This document shows positions 35,334 through 48,130 of a stretch of 64,000 nucleotides of DNA, piece by piece. The DNA is from Pithys albifrons albifrons (Eukaryota > Chordata > Aves > Passeriformes > Thamnophilidae), in NCBI RefSeq assembly GCF_047495875.1, contig NC_092474.1, positions 16,157,851 through 16,221,850 on the forward strand. Direction: 5' to 3'. Within the stretch, counting starts at the first letter, position 1, and every line of letters begins with the position of its first letter. Made by a program: the position numbers and the translations under genes. The notes below the pieces were generated by a model, which was not told the origin of the DNA, did not search any database, and saw nothing but the letters and a program-made list of their open reading frames with translations.

Positions 35334-37365
35334 AGGTGCCAATGATGGGGCCCCATTAACCCTAGAAAAGAAACAATCGCTTTCTGTCCTGGCACCTTTT
35401 CCCTGGGAGCAATCTTGGGCCGTCTGGAAATCTGGGTTGAAAAATTACGCTTTCCAGAACCGCACCTGGCACACTCCATCGAGCTTTGAGGCCAGGGAAA
35501 AGGTGGCAGCCTTGGGCTGCCATGTGCCAATGATTTGGCCCTTTAAACCTAGAAATGGAACAATCACTTTCTGTCTTGGCACTTTATCCCAGGGTAGAAT
35601 CTTAAACCGCCTGGAATTCCAGGTTGATAAACGGCTCTTTCCCTGACCCGCACCTGGCACGCTCCGTCGTGCTTTGAGCCCAGGGAAAAGGTGGCAGCCT
35701 TGGGCTCTCAGGTGCCAATGATGGGGCCCCATTACCCCTAAAAAAGGCACAATTGCTTTCTGTGCTAGCACATATTCCCTGGGAGGAATCTCGGTCTGTC
35801 TGGAATTCTGGGCTCAAAAACGGCACTATCCCAGACCCGCACTTGGCACGCTGCATCGAGCTTTGAGCCCAGGGAAAAGGTGGCAGCCTTGGGCTCTCAG
35901 GTGCCAAAAGTGCGACCGCATTAACACTAGAAAAGTAACAATCGCTTTCTGTCCTGGCACATTTTCCCTGGCAGGAATCTTCATCCGTCTGGAATGCTGG
36001 GCTGAAAAAACCTGCACTTGGCACGTTCCGTCGAGCTTTGTGCCCAGGGAAAAGGTGGCAGACTTGGGCTCTCAGGTGCCAATGATGGGGCCCCTTAAAC
36101 CTAGAAATGGAACAATCCCTTTCTGTCCTGGCACCTTTTCCCAGGGAGGAATCATCGTCCCTCTGGAATTCTGGACTTAAAAAACAGCATGTGGAAGGCA
36201 CCGTCGGGCTTTCCGCCCAGGGAAAAGGTGGCAGCCTTGGACTCTCAGGTGCCAATGATGGGGCCCCATTAACCCAGGAAATGTAAAAATCGCTTTCTGT
36301 CTTGGTACCTTTTCCCAGGGTGGAATCTTTGTCTGTCCGGAAATCTGGGCTGAAAAACTACACTTTCCCTGGCCTGAGTGTGGCATGCTCCGTCGAGGTT
36401 TGAGCCCAGGGAAAAGGTGGCAGTCTTGGGCTCTCAGGTGTCAATGATGAGTCCGCATTAACCCTAGAAATTGAACAATCGCTTTCTCCCCTGGCGCTTT
36501 ATCCCAGGGTAGAATCTTAAACCGCCTGGTATTCCGGGCTGATAAACGGCACTTTCCCTAAACCGCACGTGGCACACTCCATCGTGCTTTGAGCCCAGGG
36601 AAAAGGTGGCAGCCTTGGGCTCTCAGGTGTCAAAAGTGGGCTCGCATTAACGCTAGAAAAAGAACAATCGCATTCTGTCCAGGCACATTTTCCCTGGCAG
36701 GAATCTTCATCCGTCTGGAATTCTGGGTTGAATAACCCGCAAGTGGCACGCTTCGTCGGGCTTTGAGCCCAGGGAAAAGGTGACAGCCTTGGGCTCTCAG
36801 GTGCCAATGAGGGGGCCCCATTACCCCTAGAAAAGGCACAATTGCTTTCTGTGCTAGCACATATTCTCTGGGAGGAATCTCGGTCCGTCTGGAATTCTGG
36901 GCTGAAAAACGGCACTATCCTGGACCCGCACAGGGTATGCATCGTCAAGCTTTGCACCCAGGGAAAAGGTGGCAGCCTTGGGCTCTCAGGTGCCAATGAT
37001 GGGGTCCAATTAGCATTACAAAATACACAATGGCTTTGTCTCCTGGTACCTTTTCCCTCTGAGGAATCTTCATAGGTCTGGAATTCTGGGCTGAAAAATG
37101 GCACTTTCCCGGACCCGCACGTGGAACGCTCCATCAAGCTTTGCGCCCAGGGAAAAGGTGGCAGCCTTGGGCTCTCAGGTGTCAATTTTGGGGCCCCATT
37201 AACCCTAGAAAAGGCACAATCGCTTTCTGTCCTGGCACCTTTTCCCTGGGAGAAATCTTCATTGGCCCCGACATCTGGGATGAGAAACAGCACATTCCTG
37301 GACCCGCCAGTGGCACGCAGCATTGAGCTTTGCGCTCAGGGAAAAGGTTGCAGCCTTCGGTTCTC
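35334..37365 (-). repeat. Satellite A 2,032-bp HOR, copy 1
   Basis: First of three consecutive copies at an exact 2,032-bp period. It holds 11 monomers. Three of these, near 36,005, 36,178 and 36,728, are each shortened by about 16 bp, which accounts for 2,032 = 11 x 189 - 47. Copy 1 differs from copies 2 and 3 at two sites I could see: CCATCGTGC at 36,570 (CCGTCGTGC in the others) and GCCAATGATGGGGTCC near 36,992 (GCCAAAGATGGGGTCC in the others). Confidence 0.92.
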
Positions 37366-39397
37366 AGGTGCCAATGATGGGGCCCCATTAACCCTAGAAA
37401 AGAAACAATCGCTTTCTGTCCTGGCACCTTTTCCCTGGGAGCAATCTTGGGCCGTCTGGAAATCTGGGTTGAAAAATTACGCTTTCCAGAACCGCACCTG
37501 GCACACTCCATCGAGCTTTGAGGCCAGGGAAAAGGTGGCAGCCTTGGGCTGCCATGTGCCAATGATTTGGCCCTTTAAACCTAGAAATGGAACAATCACT
37601 TTCTGTCTTGGCACTTTATCCCAGGGTAGAATCTTAAACCGCCTGGAATTCCAGGTTGATAAACGGCTCTTTCCCTGACCCGCACCTGGCACGCTCCGTC
37701 GTGCTTTGAGCCCAGGGAAAAGGTGGCAGCCTTGGGCTCTCAGGTGCCAATGATGGGGCCCCATTACCCCTAAAAAAGGCACAATTGCTTTCTGTGCTAG
37801 CACATATTCCCTGGGAGGAATCTCGGTCTGTCTGGAATTCTGGGCTCAAAAACGGCACTATCCCAGACCCGCACTTGGCACGCTGCATCGAGCTTTGAGC
37901 CCAGGGAAAAGGTGGCAGCCTTGGGCTCTCAGGTGCCAAAAGTGCGACCGCATTAACACTAGAAAAGTAACAATCGCTTTCTGTCCTGGCACATTTTCCC
38001 TGGCAGGAATCTTCATCCGTCTGGAATGCTGGGCTGAAAAAACCTGCACTTGGCACGTTCCGTCGAGCTTTGTGCCCAGGGAAAAGGTGGCAGACTTGGG
38101 CTCTCAGGTGCCAATGATGGGGCCCCTTAAACCTAGAAATGGAACAATCCCTTTCTGTCCTGGCACCTTTTCCCAGGGAGGAATCATCGTCCCTCTGGAA
38201 TTCTGGACTTAAAAAACAGCATGTGGAAGGCACCGTCGGGCTTTCCGCCCAGGGAAAAGGTGGCAGCCTTGGACTCTCAGGTGCCAATGATGGGGCCCCA
38301 TTAACCCAGGAAATGTAAAAATCGCTTTCTGTCTTGGTACCTTTTCCCAGGGTGGAATCTTTGTCTGTCCGGAAATCTGGGCTGAAAAACTACACTTTCC
38401 CTGGCCTGAGTGTGGCATGCTCCGTCGAGGTTTGAGCCCAGGGAAAAGGTGGCAGTCTTGGGCTCTCAGGTGTCAATGATGAGTCCGCATTAACCCTAGA
38501 AATTGAACAATCGCTTTCTCCCCTGGCGCTTTATCCCAGGGTAGAATCTTAAACCGCCTGGTATTCCGGGCTGATAAACGGCACTTTCCCTAAACCGCAC
38601 GTGGCACACTCCGTCGTGCTTTGAGCCCAGGGAAAAGGTGGCAGCCTTGGGCTCTCAGGTGTCAAAAGTGGGCTCGCATTAACGCTAGAAAAAGAACAAT
38701 CGCATTCTGTCCAGGCACATTTTCCCTGGCAGGAATCTTCATCCGTCTGGAATTCTGGGTTGAATAACCCGCAAGTGGCACGCTTCGTCGGGCTTTGAGC
38801 CCAGGGAAAAGGTGACAGCCTTGGGCTCTCAGGTGCCAATGAGGGGGCCCCATTACCCCTAGAAAAGGCACAATTGCTTTCTGTGCTAGCACATATTCTC
38901 TGGGAGGAATCTCGGTCCGTCTGGAATTCTGGGCTGAAAAACGGCACTATCCTGGACCCGCACAGGGTATGCATCGTCAAGCTTTGCACCCAGGGAAAAG
39001 GTGGCAGCCTTGGGCTCTCAGGTGCCAAAGATGGGGTCCAATTAGCATTACAAAATACACAATGGCTTTGTCTCCTGGTACCTTTTCCCTCTGAGGAATC
39101 TTCATAGGTCTGGAATTCTGGGCTGAAAAATGGCACTTTCCCGGACCCGCACGTGGAACGCTCCATCAAGCTTTGCGCCCAGGGAAAAGGTGGCAGCCTT
39201 GGGCTCTCAGGTGTCAATTTTGGGGCCCCATTAACCCTAGAAAAGGCACAATCGCTTTCTGTCCTGGCACCTTTTCCCTGGGAGAAATCTTCATTGGCCC
39301 CGACATCTGGGATGAGAAACAGCACATTCCTGGACCCGCCAGTGGCACGCAGCATTGAGCTTTGCGCTCAGGGAAAAGGTTGCAGCCTTCGGTTCTC
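37366..39397 (-). repeat. Satellite A 2,032-bp HOR, copy 2
   Basis: Second copy, directly abutting the first. It shares both distinguishing bases with copy 3, and I found no difference between copies 2 and 3 by eye. The unit mixes diverged monomers (TTGAGCCCAGGGAAAAGG) with subtypes of the left HOR domain, including the TTCATAGGTCTGGAATTC and TAGCATTACAAAATACAC monomers. Confidence 0.92.
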
Positions 39398-41430
39398 AGG
39401 TGCCAATGATGGGGCCCCATTAACCCTAGAAAAGAAACAATCGCTTTCTGTCCTGGCACCTTTTCCCTGGGAGCAATCTTGGGCCGTCTGGAAATCTGGG
39501 TTGAAAAATTACGCTTTCCAGAACCGCACCTGGCACACTCCATCGAGCTTTGAGGCCAGGGAAAAGGTGGCAGCCTTGGGCTGCCATGTGCCAATGATTT
39601 GGCCCTTTAAACCTAGAAATGGAACAATCACTTTCTGTCTTGGCACTTTATCCCAGGGTAGAATCTTAAACCGCCTGGAATTCCAGGTTGATAAACGGCT
39701 CTTTCCCTGACCCGCACCTGGCACGCTCCGTCGTGCTTTGAGCCCAGGGAAAAGGTGGCAGCCTTGGGCTCTCAGGTGCCAATGATGGGGCCCCATTACC
39801 CCTAAAAAAGGCACAATTGCTTTCTGTGCTAGCACATATTCCCTGGGAGGAATCTCGGTCTGTCTGGAATTCTGGGCTCAAAAACGGCACTATCCCAGAC
39901 CCGCACTTGGCACGCTGCATCGAGCTTTGAGCCCAGGGAAAAGGTGGCAGCCTTGGGCTCTCAGGTGCCAAAAGTGCGACCGCATTAACACTAGAAAAGT
40001 AACAATCGCTTTCTGTCCTGGCACATTTTCCCTGGCAGGAATCTTCATCCGTCTGGAATGCTGGGCTGAAAAAACCTGCACTTGGCACGTTCCGTCGAGC
40101 TTTGTGCCCAGGGAAAAGGTGGCAGACTTGGGCTCTCAGGTGCCAATGATGGGGCCCCTTAAACCTAGAAATGGAACAATCCCTTTCTGTCCTGGCACCT
40201 TTTCCCAGGGAGGAATCATCGTCCCTCTGGAATTCTGGACTTAAAAAACAGCATGTGGAAGGCACCGTCGGGCTTTCCGCCCAGGGAAAAGGTGGCAGCC
40301 TTGGACTCTCAGGTGCCAATGATGGGGCCCCATTAACCCAGGAAATGTAAAAATCGCTTTCTGTCTTGGTACCTTTTCCCAGGGTGGAATCTTTGTCTGT
40401 CCGGAAATCTGGGCTGAAAAACTACACTTTCCCTGGCCTGAGTGTGGCATGCTCCGTCGAGGTTTGAGCCCAGGGAAAAGGTGGCAGTCTTGGGCTCTCA
40501 GGTGTCAATGATGAGTCCGCATTAACCCTAGAAATTGAACAATCGCTTTCTCCCCTGGCGCTTTATCCCAGGGTAGAATCTTAAACCGCCTGGTATTCCG
40601 GGCTGATAAACGGCACTTTCCCTAAACCGCACGTGGCACACTCCGTCGTGCTTTGAGCCCAGGGAAAAGGTGGCAGCCTTGGGCTCTCAGGTGTCAAAAG
40701 TGGGCTCGCATTAACGCTAGAAAAAGAACAATCGCATTCTGTCCAGGCACATTTTCCCTGGCAGGAATCTTCATCCGTCTGGAATTCTGGGTTGAATAAC
40801 CCGCAAGTGGCACGCTTCGTCGGGCTTTGAGCCCAGGGAAAAGGTGACAGCCTTGGGCTCTCAGGTGCCAATGAGGGGGCCCCATTACCCCTAGAAAAGG
40901 CACAATTGCTTTCTGTGCTAGCACATATTCTCTGGGAGGAATCTCGGTCCGTCTGGAATTCTGGGCTGAAAAACGGCACTATCCTGGACCCGCACAGGGT
41001 ATGCATCGTCAAGCTTTGCACCCAGGGAAAAGGTGGCAGCCTTGGGCTCTCAGGTGCCAAAGATGGGGTCCAATTAGCATTACAAAATACACAATGGCTT
41101 TGTCTCCTGGTACCTTTTCCCTCTGAGGAATCTTCATAGGTCTGGAATTCTGGGCTGAAAAATGGCACTTTCCCGGACCCGCACGTGGAACGCTCCATCA
41201 AGCTTTGCGCCCAGGGAAAAGGTGGCAGCCTTGGGCTCTCAGGTGTCAATTTTGGGGCCCCATTAACCCTAGAAAAGGCACAATCGCTTTCTGTCCTGGC
41301 ACCTTTTCCCTGGGAGAAATCTTCATTGGCCCCGACATCTGGGATGAGAAACAGCACATTCCTGGACCCGCCAGTGGCACGCAGCATTGAGCTTTGCGCT
41401 CAGGGAAAAGGTTGCAGCCTTCGGTTCTCA
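39398..41430 (-). repeat. Satellite A 2,032-bp HOR, copy 3
   Basis: Third copy. It ends at about 41,430-41,440, where the expected ATGGGGCCCCATTAACCC is replaced by ATGGGTCCCCATTACTCC and a different monomer order begins. The near identity of three copies implies either very recent amplification or an assembly repeat. Read depth and spanning long reads would separate the two. Confidence 0.92.
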
Positions 41431-43282
41431 GGTGCCAATGATGGGTCCCCATTACTCCTAGAAAAGGAGAAATCGATTCCTGTCCTGGCACCTTTTCCCA
41501 GGGAGGAATCTTCATCGGTCTGGAATTCTGGAATGAGAAACGGCAATTTCCTGGACCGTCACGTAGCACGCAGGGTCGAGCTTTGCGCCCAGGGTATAGG
41601 AGGCAACCTTGGGCTCTCAGGTGCCAATGATGGGGCCCAATTAACCCTAGAAATGGAACAATGCTTTCTGTCCTGGGAGCCTCTTCCCTGTGAGGAGTCT
41701 TCATCCGTCTGGAATTCTGGGCTGAAAAACGGCACTTTCCCGGACAAGAAAGTTGCACGCGCCGTTGATGTTTGCGCCCAGGGAAAAGGTGGCAGCCTTG
41801 GGCTCTCAGGTGCCAAAGAAGGGGCTCCATTATCCCTAGAAAAAGCACAATGGCTTTCTGTCCTGACACCTTTTCCCAGGGAGGAATTGACTTCCGTCTG
41901 GAATTCTGGGCTGAAAACGGCTCTTTCCCTTACCCGCATGTGGCACGCACCGTCGAGCTTTGCGCCCAGGCAAAAGGTGGCAGCCCTGGGCACTCACCTG
42001 CCAATTTTGGGGCCCCGTTAACCCTAGAAAAGGCACAATCGCTTTCTGTCCTGGGAGCCTTTTCCCTGTGAGGAGTCTTCATCCGTCTGGAATTCAGGGC
42101 TGAAAAATGCTACTTCCCCGGACCCGCACAGGGTACGCACTGTCGAGGTTTGCACCCAGGGAAAAGGTTGCAGCTTTGGGTATTCAGGTGCCAAAGATGG
42201 GGCCCCATTATCCCTAGAAAAAGCACAATGGCTTTCTGTCCTGACACCTTTTCCCAGGGAGGAATCGACTTCCGTCTGGAATTCTGGGCTGAAAACGGCT
42301 CTTTCCCTTACCCGCATGTGGCACGCACCGTTGAGCTTTGCGCCCAGGCAAAAGGTGGCAGCCCTGGGCTCTCAGCTGCCAATTTTGGGGCCCCATTAAC
42401 CCTAGAAAAGGCACAATCCCCTTCTGTCCTGGCACTTTTTCCCAGGGAGAAATCTTCGCTGGCCTGGAATTCTGGGATGAGAAACGGCACATTCCCGGAC
42501 TTGCAAGTGGCACGCGCCGTTGACATTTGCGCCCAGGGAAAAGGTGGCAGCCTTGGGCTCTCAGGTGCCAATTTTGGGGCCCCATTACCCCTACAAAACG
42601 CACAATGGCTTTCTGTCCTGACACCTTTTCCCAGAGAGGAATCGACTTCCGTCTGGAATTCTGGGCTGAAAAACGGCCCTTTCCCGGACCCGCACAGGGT
42701 ATGCACCGTCGAGCTTTGCACCCAGGGAAAAGGTGGCAGCCTTGGGCTCTCAGGTGCCAATCATGGGGCCCCATTACCCCTAGAAAAATAACACTTGCTT
42801 TCTGTCCTGGCACCTTTTCCCTGGGAGGAATCTTCGTCCGTCTCGAGTTCGGGGTTCAAAAACGGCACTGCCCCAAACCCGCACAAGGTACACACCGTCG
42901 AGCTTTGTGCCCAGGGAAAAGCTGACAGCCTTGGGCTCTAAGCTGCCAATGATGGTGCCCCATTACGCCTACAAAAGGCACAATGGCTTTCTGTCCTGGC
43001 ACCTTTTCCCAGGGAGGAATCTTCATCGGTTTGGAATTCTGGTCTGAGAATCGGCACTTTCCTGGACCCGCAAGTGGAACGCACCATCGAGCTTTGTGTC
43101 CAGGGAAAAGGTGGCAGTCTTGGGCTCTCAGGTGCCAATGATGGGGCCCCATTACCTTTACAAAAAGCACAATGGCTTTCTGTCCTGGCACCTTTTCCCT
43201 GGGAGGTGTCTTCATTGGTCTGGAATTCTGGGCTCTAAAATGGCACTTTCTGGGACAAGCACGTGGCACGCACTGTCGTGCT

Positions 43283-45154
43283 TTATGCCCAGGGAAAAGG
43301 TGGCAGCCTTGGGCTCTCAGATGCCAATGATGGGGCCCCGTTAACACTAGATAAATAACAATCGATTTCTGACCTGGCACCTTTCCCCTGAGAGGTATCT
43401 TCGTCCGTCTGGAATTCTGGGCTGAAAAATGGCACTTCCCGGGACCCGCAAGTGGCACGCGCCGTCGACATTTGCGCCCAGACCAAAGGTGGCAGCCTTG
43501 GGCTCTCAAGTGCCAATGATGGGGCCCCGTTAACACTAGAAAAATAACACTTGCTTTCTGTCCTGACACCTTTTCCCAGAGAGGAATTGACTTTCGTCTG
43601 GAATTCTGGGCTGAAAATCGGCCCTTTCCCGGACCCGCACAGGGCGTGCATCGTCAAGCTTTGCACCCAGGGAAAAGGTGGCAGCCTTGGGCTCTCAGGT
43701 GCCAATGATGGGGCCCAATTAGCATTACAAAATACACAATGGCTTTGTCTCCTGGAACCTTTTCCCTCTGAGGAATCTTCATAGGTCTGGAATTCTGGGC
43801 TGAAAAATGGCCCTTTCCCGGACCCGCACGTGAAACGCTCCGTCAAGCTTTGCGCCCAGGGAAAAGGTGGCAGCCCCGGGCTCTCAGGTGTCAATTTTGG
43901 GGCCCCATTAACCCTAGAAAAGGCACAATCGCTTTCTGTCCTGGCACCTTTTCCCAGGGGGAAATCTTCGCTGGCCTGGAATTCTGGGATGAGAAACGGC
44001 ACATTCCCGGACTTGCAAGTGGCACGCACCCTCAAGCTTTGCGCCAAGGGAAAAGGTGGTAGCCCTGGGCTCTCAGGTGCCAAAGATGGGGCCTCAATAT
44101 CCCTAGAAAAGGCACAATGGCTTTCTGTCCTGACACCTTTTCCCAGGGAGGATTTGACTTCCGTCTGGAATTCTGGGCTGAAAAACGGCCCTTTCCCGGA
44201 CCCGCACAGGGTATGCATCGTCAAGCTTTGCACCCAGGGAAAAGGTGGCAGCCTTGGGCTCTCAGGTGCCAATGATGGGGCCCAATTAGCATTACAAAAT
44301 ACACAATGGCTTTGTCTCCTGGTACCTTTTCCCTCTGAGGAATCTTCATAGGTCTGGAATTCTGGGCTGAAAAATGGCCCTTTCCCGGACCGGCACGTGG
44401 AACGCTCCGTCAACCTTTGCGCCCAGGGAAAAGGTGGCAGCCTTGGGCTCTCAGGTGTCAATTTTGGGGCCCCATTAACCCTAGAAAAGGCACAATCGCT
44501 TTCTGTCCTGGCACCTTTTCCCAGGGGGAAATCTTCCCTGGCCTGGAATTCTGGGATGAGAAACGGCACATTCCCGGACTTGCAAGTGGCACGCACCCTC
44601 AAGCTTTGCGCCAAGGGAAAAGGTGGTAGCCCTGGGCTCTCAGGTGCCAAAGATGGGGCCTCAATATCCCTAGAAAAGGCACAATGGCTTTCTGTCCTGA
44701 CACCTTTTCCCAGGGAGGATTTGACTTCCGTCTGGAATTCTGGGCTGAAAAACGGCCCTTTCCCGGACCCGCACAGGGTATGCATCGTCAAGCTTTGCAC
44801 CCAGGGAAAAGGTGGCAGCCTTGGGCTCTCAGGTGGGGCCCAATTAGCATTACAAAATACACAATGGCTTTGTCTCCTGGCACCTTTTCCCTCTGAGGAA
44901 TCTTCATAGGTCTGGAATTCTGGGCTGAAAAATGGCACTTTCCCGGACTTGCATGTGTAACGCTCCGTCGAGCTTTGCGCCCAGGGAAAAGGTGGCAGCC
45001 TTGGGCTCTCAGGTGTCAATTTTGGGGCCCCATTAACCCTAGAAAAGGCACAATCGCTTTCTGTCCTGGCACCTTTTCCCTGGGAGAAATCTTCATCGGC
45101 CCTGAATTCTGGGATGAGAAACAGCACATTCCTGGACCCGCAAGTGGCACGCAC
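43283..45154 (-). other. Longest open frame (623 codons), repeat-derived, not called as a gene
   Basis: This is the longest ATG-to-stop frame in the window. It lies entirely in Satellite A and encodes roughly ten imperfect copies of a 63-residue unit, with phrases such as APESPRLPPFPWAQS and VPFFSPEFQTDEDSS. No signal peptide, membrane segment or known domain is visible. Frames on the opposite strand are also open over the same DNA, and the frame simply ends where a monomer variant brings in a stop. It follows from a monomer length divisible by three with few stop triplets. Translation cannot be excluded, but nothing supports it. Confidence 0.85.
43600..44910 (-). repeat. Satellite A trimer repeat (567 bp)
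   Basis: A three-monomer block recurs locally. The phrase ATAGGTCTGGAATTC begins at 43,781, 44,348 and 44,906, intervals of 567 bp (3 x 189) and 558 bp. The shorter interval reflects a 9-bp deletion near 44,834, where CTCAGGTGCCAATGATGGGG has become CTCAGGTGGGG. The deletion is flanked by short TG repeats, consistent with slippage. Confidence 0.85.
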
Positions 45155-48130
45155 TGTCGAGCTTTACGCTCAGGGAAAAGGTTGCAGCCTTCGGCTCTCA
45201 GGTGCCAATGATGGGTCCCCATTACTCCTAGAAAAGGAGAAATCGATTCCTGTCCTGGCACCTTTTCCCAGGGAGGAATCTTCATCGGTCTGGAATTCTG
45301 GAATGAGAAACGGCAATTTCCCAGACACTCACGTAGCACGCATGGTCGAGCTTTGCGCCCAGGGTATAGGAGGCAACCTTGGGCTCTCAGGTGCCAATGA
45401 TGGGGCCCGATTAACCCTAGAAAAGTAACAATCGCTTTCTGTCCTGACACCTTTTCTCTGTGAGGAGTCTTCATCCGTCTGGAATTCAGGGCTGAAAAAC
45501 GGCACTTTCCCGGACAAGAAAGTGGTACACGCCGTTGATGTTTGCGCCCATGGAAATGGTGGCAGCCTTGGGTATTCAGGTGCAAATGATGGGGCACCAT
45601 TGACCCTAGAAAAGGACAATTCGATTTCTGACCTGGCACCTTTTCCGTGGGAGGTGTCTTCGTCCGTCTGGAATTCTGGGCTGAAAAATGGCACTTCCCT
45701 GAACCCGCAAGTGGTACGTGCCGTCGACATTTACTCCAAGGGAAAAGGTGGCAGCCTTGGGCTCTCAGGTTGCAATGATGGGTCCCATTAAGCCTAGAAA
45801 AGGATAAAATCGATTCCTGTCCTGGCACCTTTTCCCTGGGCAGAATCTTCATCGGTCTGGAATTCTGGAATGAGAAACGGCAATTTCTGGGACCAGCACG
45901 TGGCATGCACTGTCGAGCTTTGCGCCCATAGAAAAGGAGGCAACCTCTGGCTCTGAGGTGACAATGACGGGCCCCCATTAACACTAGAAATGGACCAATC
46001 GCTTTCTGTCCTGGGAGCCTTTTCCCTGGGAGGAGTCGTCATCCGTCTGGAATTCTGGGCTGAACAAAGCATTTTCTCTGACCTGCACGTGGCAGGCACC
46101 ATCTAGCTTTGCGCCCAGGGAAAAGGTGGCAGCCTTGGGCTCTCAGGTGGCAATGATGGGTCCCCGTTAAGACTAGATAAATATCAATCACTTTCTGTCC
46201 TGGCACATTTTCCCTGGGAGGAATTTTCGTCCGTCTGGAATTCTGGGCTGAAAAACGGCACTTCCCCAGACCCGCAAGTGGAACGCACCATCGAGCTTTG
46301 CGCCCAGGGTATAGGAGGCAACCTTGGGCTCTCAGGTGCCAAAGATGGGGCCCCATTATCCTTAGAAAAGGCACAATGGCTTTCTGTCCTGACATCTTTT
46401 CCCAGGGAGGAATTGACTTTTGTCTGGAATTCTGGGCTGAAAACGGCTCTTTCCCTTACCCGCATGTGGCACGCACCATCGAGCTTTGCGCCCAGGGAAA
46501 AGGTGGCAGCCCTGGGCTCTCAGCTGCCAATTTTGGGGGCCCATTAACCCTAGAAAAGGCACAATCGCTTTCTGACCTGGCACCTTTTCCCTGGGAGAAA
46601 TCTTCATCGGTCTGGAATTCTGGGATGAGAAACAGCACATTCCTGGACCCGCAAGTGGCACGCACCGGCGAGCTTTGCGCTCAGGGAAAAGGTTGCAGCC
46701 TTCGGTTCTCAGGTGTCAATGATGGGTCCCCATTACTCCTAGAAAAGGAACAATCGATTCCTGTCCTGGCACCTTTTCCCAGGGAGGAATCTTCATCGGT
46801 CTGGAATTCTGGAATGAGAAACGGCAATTTCCCGGACCCTCACGTAGCACGCATGGTCGAGCTTTGCACCCAGGGTATAGGAGGCAACCTTGGGCTCTCA
46901 GGTGCCAATGATGGGGCCCGATTAACCCTAGAAATGGAACAATCGCTTTCTGTCCTGGGAGCCTCTTCCCTGTGAGGAGTCTTCATCCGGCTGGAATTCA
47001 GGGCTGAAAAATGGCACTTTCCCGGACCCGCACAGCGTACGCTCTGTCGAGCTTTGCACCCAGGGAAAAGGTGACAGCCTTGGGTATTCAGATGCCAATG
47101 ATGGGGCGCCATTACCATTACAAAATACACAATGGCTTTGGCTCCTGACACCTTTTCCATCTGAGGAATCTTCATCGGTCTGGAATTCTGGGCTGAAAAA
47201 TGGAACTTTCCCGGACTTGCATGTGGAACGCTCCGTCGAGCATTGCGCCCAGGCAGAAAGTGGAAGCCTTGGGCTCTCAGGTGTCAATTTTGGGGCCCCA
47301 TTAACCCTAGAAAAGGCACAATCGCTTTCTGTCCTGGCACCTTTTCCCAGGGAGGAATTTTCGTCCGTCTGGAATTCTGGGCTGAAAAACGGCACTTCCC
47401 CGGACCCGCAAGTGGAACGCACCATCGAGCTTTGCGCCCAGGCAAAAGGTGGCAGCCTTGGGCTCTCAGGTGCCAAAGATGGGGCCCCATTATCCCTAGA
47501 AAAGGCACATTGGCTTTCTGTCCTGACATCTTTTCCCAGGGAGGAATTGACTTTTGTCTGGAATTCTGGGCTGAAAAGGGCTCTTTCCCTTACCCGCATG
47601 TGGCACGCACCGTCGAGCTTTGCGCCCAGGGAAAAGGTGGCAGCCCTGGGCTCTCAGCTGCCAATTTTGGGGGCCCATTAACACTAGAAAAAGCACAATC
47701 GCTTTCTGTCCTGGCACCTTTTCCCAGGGAGAAATCTTCGCTGGCCTGGAATTCTGGGATGAGAAACAGCACATTCCCGGACTTGCAAGTGGCACGCGCC
47801 GTCGACATTTGCGCCCAGGTAAAAGGTGGCAGCCTTGGGCTCTCAGGTGCTAAAGATGGGACCCCATAACCTCTAGAAAAGGCACAATGGCTTTCTGTCC
47901 TGACACTTTTTCCCAGAGAGGAATCGACTTCCGTCTGGAATTCTGAGCTGGAAAACGGCCCTTTCCCAGACCCGCACAGGGTATGCACCGTCGAGCTTTG
48001 CACCCAGGGAAAAGGTGGCAGCCTTGGGCTCTCAGGTGCCAATGATGGGCCCCATTACCCCTAGAAAAAGAACAATCGCTTTCTGTCCTGGGAGCCTCTT
48101 CCCTGTGAGGGGTCTTCATCAGTCTGGTAT

